From positions 1 to 8,128 of the forward strand of contig SDNN01000131.1 of assembly GCA_004524425.1 (NCBI GenBank): a stretch of DNA of 8,128 nucleotides, given 5' to 3'. Under the pieces are notes generated by a model. That model ran no database searches and was not told where the DNA came from. It was given only the letters and a program-made list of their open reading frames with translations. The position numbers were made by a program, and so were the translations under genes. Below, piece after piece: positions 6,036 through 8,128 of this stretch. Source of the stretch: Promethearchaeota archaeon. GTDB lineage: Archaea > Asgardarchaeota > Lokiarchaeia > Sigynarchaeales > SOKP01. How positions within the stretch are numbered: the stretch's first letter is position 1; each line of letters starts with the position of its first letter.

Positions 6036-6140
6036 AGGCCCGTGGCGAAGCTCGGATATCGCGGCAGCCTCCTAAGCTGAAGATTCCTATTCATTTCAAA
6101 TAGAAATTGGAAATCGGGGGTTCAAATCCCCCCGGGCCTG
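6036..6140 (+). tRNA. tRNA-Arg(CCU) with a 30-nt intron in the variable loop
   Basis: The cloverleaf is complete. The 7-bp acceptor is AGGCCCG 6036-6042 with CGGGCCT 6133-6139, and the discriminator is G6140. The D stem is GCGA/TCGC (6045-6048, 6059-6062) with GG at 6054-6055. The anticodon stem is 6064-6068 with 6076-6080: four pairs plus a G27-A43 mismatch. The loop CTCCTAA gives anticodon CCT at 6071-6073, reading AGG (Arg). The T arm is GGGGG-TTCAAAT-CCCCC (6116-6132). CCA is not encoded. The variable region is 35 nt, too long for tRNA-Arg. Removing 6083-6112 leaves the ordinary 5-nt AGATC and a 75-nt tRNA (6036-6082 joined to 6113-6140). The anticodon loop itself is uninterrupted. Confidence 0.93.
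6083..6112 (+). other. Putative BHB intron (30 nt) in tRNA-Arg, position 45/46
   Basis: The central helix is CTGA 6077-6080 with TTGG 6107-6110 (two Watson-Crick and two G-U pairs). The 5' bulge is AGA 6081-6083 and the 3' bulge is AAA 6111-6113. The inner helix is TTCCTATT 6084-6091 with AATAGAAA 6099-6106, with one C-A mismatch and a 7-nt loop. The outer helix is poor, so this is a relaxed BHB motif. Variable-loop introns are known in archaeal tRNAs, mainly in Thermoproteales. An AT repeat means the junction could shift by up to 2 nt without changing the mature tRNA. Confidence 0.72.
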
Positions 6141-6156
6141 TATTTTAAATATTTTT
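6141..6156 (+). terminator. T-rich terminator of the tRNA gene
   Basis: TATTTTAAATATTTTT directly follows the tRNA 3' end. It is typical of archaeal tRNA transcription ends. Confidence 0.4.
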
Positions 6157-6194
6157 GAAGGAAGTAAATGATATTCTTATCAGAAATCAAAAAT

Positions 6195-7493
6195 CTAGTC
6201 GGGGGTTTTGATCTGGCCTTCTGAAACCTTTTTTCTTAACAGGAGATGAATGACCATTAACAGCAAAACAAAACCTGCAAAGATGAAAAATGGTAATTTT
6301 AAATTAATAATAGCAATGCTTCCCGCGATTAAAGGTGACAGAGCAGAACCAATTCCAACCGAGCTCTCAAATATGCCTGCTTTCGCTCCTTTTTTCTCTT
6401 GCTCATATTTCAGCATTAATTCTAAAGAGACTAGATAAGATCTCCCTACAAAAAAGCCGATTATAAAAAAAATGAATGATATTATGGAAGGAGGCTCAAA
6501 AAAAGCAAGTAATAATAAGCATGGACTTATCACTAGAAGTGATTGAGTTATTGCCGCAAATGAATTTTTAAGAAAACGAGCTATAATGAAATAGGATGTC
6601 CGCCCTAATCCGAAAAAAAACATTACTTGTCCAATTAAAGTGCCATTCCAATTAAGACCATCGGGTAGAGCAGCATAATTTGTGAAATAAGATAAAAGAA
6701 CTTTAGAGATAATACCATAAATCATTACTCCCATCAATAACATGATAAATTTCTTGTTCGCGTGAGTTTTTTTATTTCCATGAACTTCCTTAATTTCATT
6801 ATCACGATATTGATTATTATTTTGCTTCCTATTATTGTAATACTTAGGTTTTATTGATGGGAGTTTAAAGCATATTAAAAGAAAGGAAGTGGCGTATAAT
6901 ATAAAAGCGAGGATAAAAGCCAGGATGAAATTAATATCTGAAAGATACCCCCCCACTAAGGGCCCTAAGGAATAGCCTATTGACCATGCAATGCAAAAGT
7001 ATGCAATTGCTTTTTCATGTTGTTTTGGAGAATGTTCGGTATGTTCCGAAATGAATGCTTCAATAGATGGCCAAAAAAAGCCATAGACTACGCCATATAA
7101 AAAGAGACAGAAAAACAAACCATAAAATAAGAACTCTTGAACTTGAATAATGAAGAAGAAGATTAGAGTTATAATCATCTGGCCCGTAGTGGCACTTATC
7201 AAGCTACTTTTACGAGTGAATTTATCGCTCATATTACCGAGAATAGCTGGCATGAAGATATATGCAAATCCATAGGCTCCTCCAATTAATCCAATCTCAA
7301 CCGTAGATAACCCCTTATTAGTACCATATATTATCGAAAGTAGAACCAGCATCACCATGTTAAAATCCCCAACAGCAGCGAGATAATATACTATTCTAAA
7401 ATTATTCCTTTTTTTTTCCACATCTAGAGCAAAGAAACAAATTTTAATAACTTTTAGAAATATATAATTGGTTAATGGGCTAAGCCTGTTCAT
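6195..7493 (-). CDS. Major facilitator superfamily transporter
   Basis: From ATG 7493 the product is 432 aa with about 12 hydrophobic helices in two halves. Helix 1 starts near residue 33. MFS motif A appears as GNMSDKFTRK (86-95) in the loop after helix 2. A motif-C-like stretch, GYSLGPLVGGYLSD (173-186), lies in helix 5. A hydrophilic Asn/Lys-rich central loop (about 212-248) separates the halves. This looks like a proton-driven drug or metabolite exporter, but the substrate is unknown. The frame stays open upstream to GTG 7622, but that would overlap the zinc-ribbon gene by 79 nt and add an atypical N-terminus. ATG 7493 has a TATA-like ATAAAAT centred about 27 nt upstream, fitting a leaderless transcript, so it is preferred. 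It lies 50 nt downstream of the small membrane gene and could also be co-transcribed with it. Confidence 0.85.
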   Translation of the reverse strand: MNRLSPLTNYIFLKVIKICFFALDVEKKRNNFRIVYYLAAVGDFNMVMLVLLSIIYGTNKGLSTVEIGLIGGAYGFAYIFMPAILGNMSDKFTRKSSLISATTGQMIITLIFFFIIQVQEFLFYGLFFCLFLYGVVYGFFWPSIEAFISEHTEHSPKQHEKAIAYFCIAWSIGYSLGPLVGGYLSDINFILAFILAFILYATSFLLICFKLPSIKPKYYNNRKQNNNQYRDNEIKEVHGNKKTHANKKFIMLLMGVMIYGIISKVLLSYFTNYAALPDGLNWNGTLIGQVMFFFGLGRTSYFIIARFLKNSFAAITQSLLVISPCLLLLAFFEPPSIISFIFFIIGFFVGRSYLVSLELMLKYEQEKKGAKAGIFESSVGIGSALSPLIAGSIAIINLKLPFFIFAGFVLLLMVIHLLLRKKVSEGQIKTPD

Positions 7494-7516
7494 AAAATTG
7501 AAGAGATAGAATCGAA

Positions 7517-7524
7517 ATTTTATG
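7517..7524 (-). promoter_or_regulatory. TATA-like box for the MFS gene
   Basis: On the minus strand, CATAAAAT lies about 24-31 nt before ATG 7493. This is the spacing expected if transcription starts at the ATG (leaderless). It helps choose that start over GTG 7622. Confidence 0.35.
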
Positions 7525-7543
7525 GTAAAGTTCAAAAAGAGCT

Positions 7544-7732
7544 TTAAGATAACAAGTTCCTCAAGACTGCATACAGCAAAAATGCAAATATAATACCCAT
7601 ACTGACTAGGAGAACTATCCACCCTGCTCTCTTATGCATGTATTTCAATAGACTACATTTAGGACATAGCCCTTTTAGTGATTTATATTGTGCGTCTGAA
7701 ATCTCATTCCCACATTTTTTACATTTAGGCAT
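7544..7732 (-). CDS. Small zinc-ribbon protein with one membrane helix
   Basis: A 62-aa protein beginning MPKCKKCGNEISDAQYKSLKG. Two CxxC pairs (C4/C7 and C27/C30) form a probable zinc ribbon at the N-terminus. A single hydrophobic helix (about 41-59) follows after a basic stretch (KYMHKRAG). By the positive-inside rule the ribbon should face the cytoplasm with the C-terminus outside. Such N-terminal ribbon plus TM proteins are common in archaea; no function is known to me. GTG 7744, four codons upstream in frame, is an alternative start: the strong TATA at 7766-7775 predicts transcription near 7745, so a leaderless GTG is possible. ATG 7732 is preferred because MPxCxxCG is the usual beginning of these proteins. 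It is followed 50 nt later by the MFS gene in the same direction. Confidence 0.72.
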   Translation of the reverse strand: MPKCKKCGNEISDAQYKSLKGLCPKCSLLKYMHKRAGWIVLLVSMGIIFAFLLYAVLRNLLS

Positions 7733-7765
7733 AAAGTTACTCACATCACGTGAAATTGAAGTTCA

Positions 7766-7775
7766 GTATATAAAG
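7766..7775 (-). promoter_or_regulatory. TATA box for the zinc-ribbon membrane gene
   Basis: CTTTATATAC on the minus strand is a near-consensus archaeal TATA box. It predicts a transcription start near 7745, at or just before the start codon. The region 7745-7872 is a divergent promoter region with no other gene seen. Confidence 0.55.
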
Positions 7776-7872
7776 AGCAAGTTACTTATTTAAACCTTAT
7801 AAAGTTTATATCTAATACTTAAATTTGTAAAATAATTTTTGATCTATAATTGAAAATAAATGGATGAGGAAA

Positions 7873-8025
7873 ATGAAAGAAATAAAATTATTGATTAATG
7901 ATGAAGATATTCCTTTAAATCCGATAATGAGTACCGTTCTTTCTAATATCATATTAGGCTTTGTTGGTGCGTTGAAGGATATTCCCAAAGAGAAAAAGAA
8001 CCTGAAGGTTGAAATCTCGCTTTAA
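7873..8025 (+). CDS. Small conserved-looking archaeal protein (50 aa)
   Basis: I found this by reading the strand by eye. It starts MKEIKLLINDEDIPLNPIMS and continues TVLSNIILGFVGALKDIP, ending KKNLKVEISL. GAGGA sits 3-5 nt before ATG 7873; an ATG at 7864 in the same frame would add MRK but would lack that site. The layout resembles short archaeal proteins of unknown function with an I-x-x-N-x-x-(I/V)-P-(L/M)-N-P-F-like beginning, then a helix with N-(V/I)-(I/L)-L-G, then a charged tail with alternating hydrophobics. I recall this pattern from methanogen genomes but cannot verify it here. It is not a membrane protein; the central hydrophobic segment is amphipathic and interrupted. It is followed by T-runs. 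Confidence 0.7.
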   Translation: MKEIKLLINDEDIPLNPIMSTVLSNIILGFVGALKDIPKEKKNLKVEISL

Positions 8026-8038
8026 CTCTCTAAATAAC

Positions 8039-8059
8039 TTTTTTTTTACTAATTTTTTT
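8039..8059 (+). terminator. Double T-run terminator after the 50-aa gene
   Basis: Nine T (8039-8047) and then seven T (8053-8059) begin 14 nt after the stop at 8025. This is a typical archaeal U-tract terminator. It abuts the stop codon of the convergent partial frame at 8058. Confidence 0.6.
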
Positions 8060-8128
8060 ATCCAGAAAATTTAGATAATTCGTCATGTTTTAGTAAGTCA
8101 ATAGAGATTGATTGGTCAGTTTTCATGC
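8058..8128 (-). CDS. Probable C-terminal end of an unidentified gene, cut by the right edge
   Basis: On the minus strand the frame is open from the window edge to a TAA at 8058-8060, reading MKTDQSISIDLLKHDELSKF and ending SG. The 22 codons are hydrophilic, and the stop sits exactly against the terminator of the convergent neighbour. This fits a gene tail, but a fragment this short could be chance. The Met near the edge may be internal. Its function cannot be told. Confidence 0.35.
   Translation of the reverse strand, partial: MKTDQSISIDLLKHDELSKFSG

Noticed and set aside
5921..6103. Plus-strand open frame of 60 codons
   Set aside because: It runs through the tRNA gene and overlaps the zinc-ribbon gene, and its sequence looks like no protein family.
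6081..6115. Long class II variable arm in the tRNA (Leu, Ser)
   Set aside because: The anticodon is CCU (Arg), the region is about twice the usual class II size, and it folds as a BHB intron leaving a normal 5-nt loop.
7494..7622. N-terminal extension of the MFS protein to GTG 7622
   Set aside because: It overlaps the upstream gene by 79 nt and adds atypical sequence; ATG 7493 has a TATA-like box at leaderless spacing.
1..8128. CRISPR arrays, insertion sequences, integrase sites
   Set aside because: No regularly spaced repeats, transposase-like proteins or long terminal repeats were seen; the tRNA is not followed by a duplicated 3' end.

Overview
The window looks archaeal, and an Asgard (Lokiarchaeia-like) genome is my best guess. 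The evidence is an Sm-like (LSm) protein, short bulge-helix-bulge (BHB) type introns, TATA boxes 25-30 nt upstream of starts, GTG and TTG starts, low GC content, and several very small zinc-binding proteins. The exact lineage is an inference, because no rRNA or marker gene is present.

Layout from left to right. 1-1316 (-) is a GPH-family sugar/cation symporter whose C-terminus runs off the left edge. 1501-2223 (-) is an unrecognised seven-helix membrane protein. 2373-3055 (+) is the beta subunit of indolepyruvate ferredoxin oxidoreductase (iorB), whose reading frame is interrupted by a 32-nt insert. 3070-5133 (-) is a large calcineurin-like metallophosphoesterase, convergent with iorB. 5381-5659 (-) is an LSm protein. 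5797-5958 (+) is a 53-aa zinc-ribbon protein. 6036-6140 (+) is a tRNA-Arg(CCU) carrying a 30-nt insert in its variable loop. 6195-7493 (-) is an MFS transporter. 7544-7732 (-) is a small zinc-ribbon protein with one membrane helix. 7873-8025 (+) is a 50-aa conserved-looking archaeal protein. 8058-8128 (-) is the probable end of another gene.

The main result is that the iorB interruption does not look like a random frameshift. Removing exactly 2516-2547 restores the conserved SQREGSV motif and one continuous 216-codon frame. The insert boundaries fit an archaeal BHB splice motif: a 9-bp inner helix with a 7-nt loop, a 3-nt bulge AGA, a 4-bp central helix, and a 3-nt bulge AAG. The tRNA-Arg insert has the same architecture: an 8-position inner helix, a 7-nt loop, 5' bulge AGA, a 4-bp central helix and 3' bulge AAA. 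The best reading is that the tRNA splicing machinery also removes an intron from a metabolic mRNA here. Protein-coding BHB introns are rare in archaea (cbf5 is the classic case), and I know of none described in iorB.

The other genes do not form an obvious pathway. Transport (GPH, MFS), aromatic 2-oxoacid oxidation (IorB) and RNA metabolism (LSm, tRNA) sit side by side as short transcription units, mostly with their own promoters. No mobile element, CRISPR array or gene-free stretch longer than 300 bases was seen.
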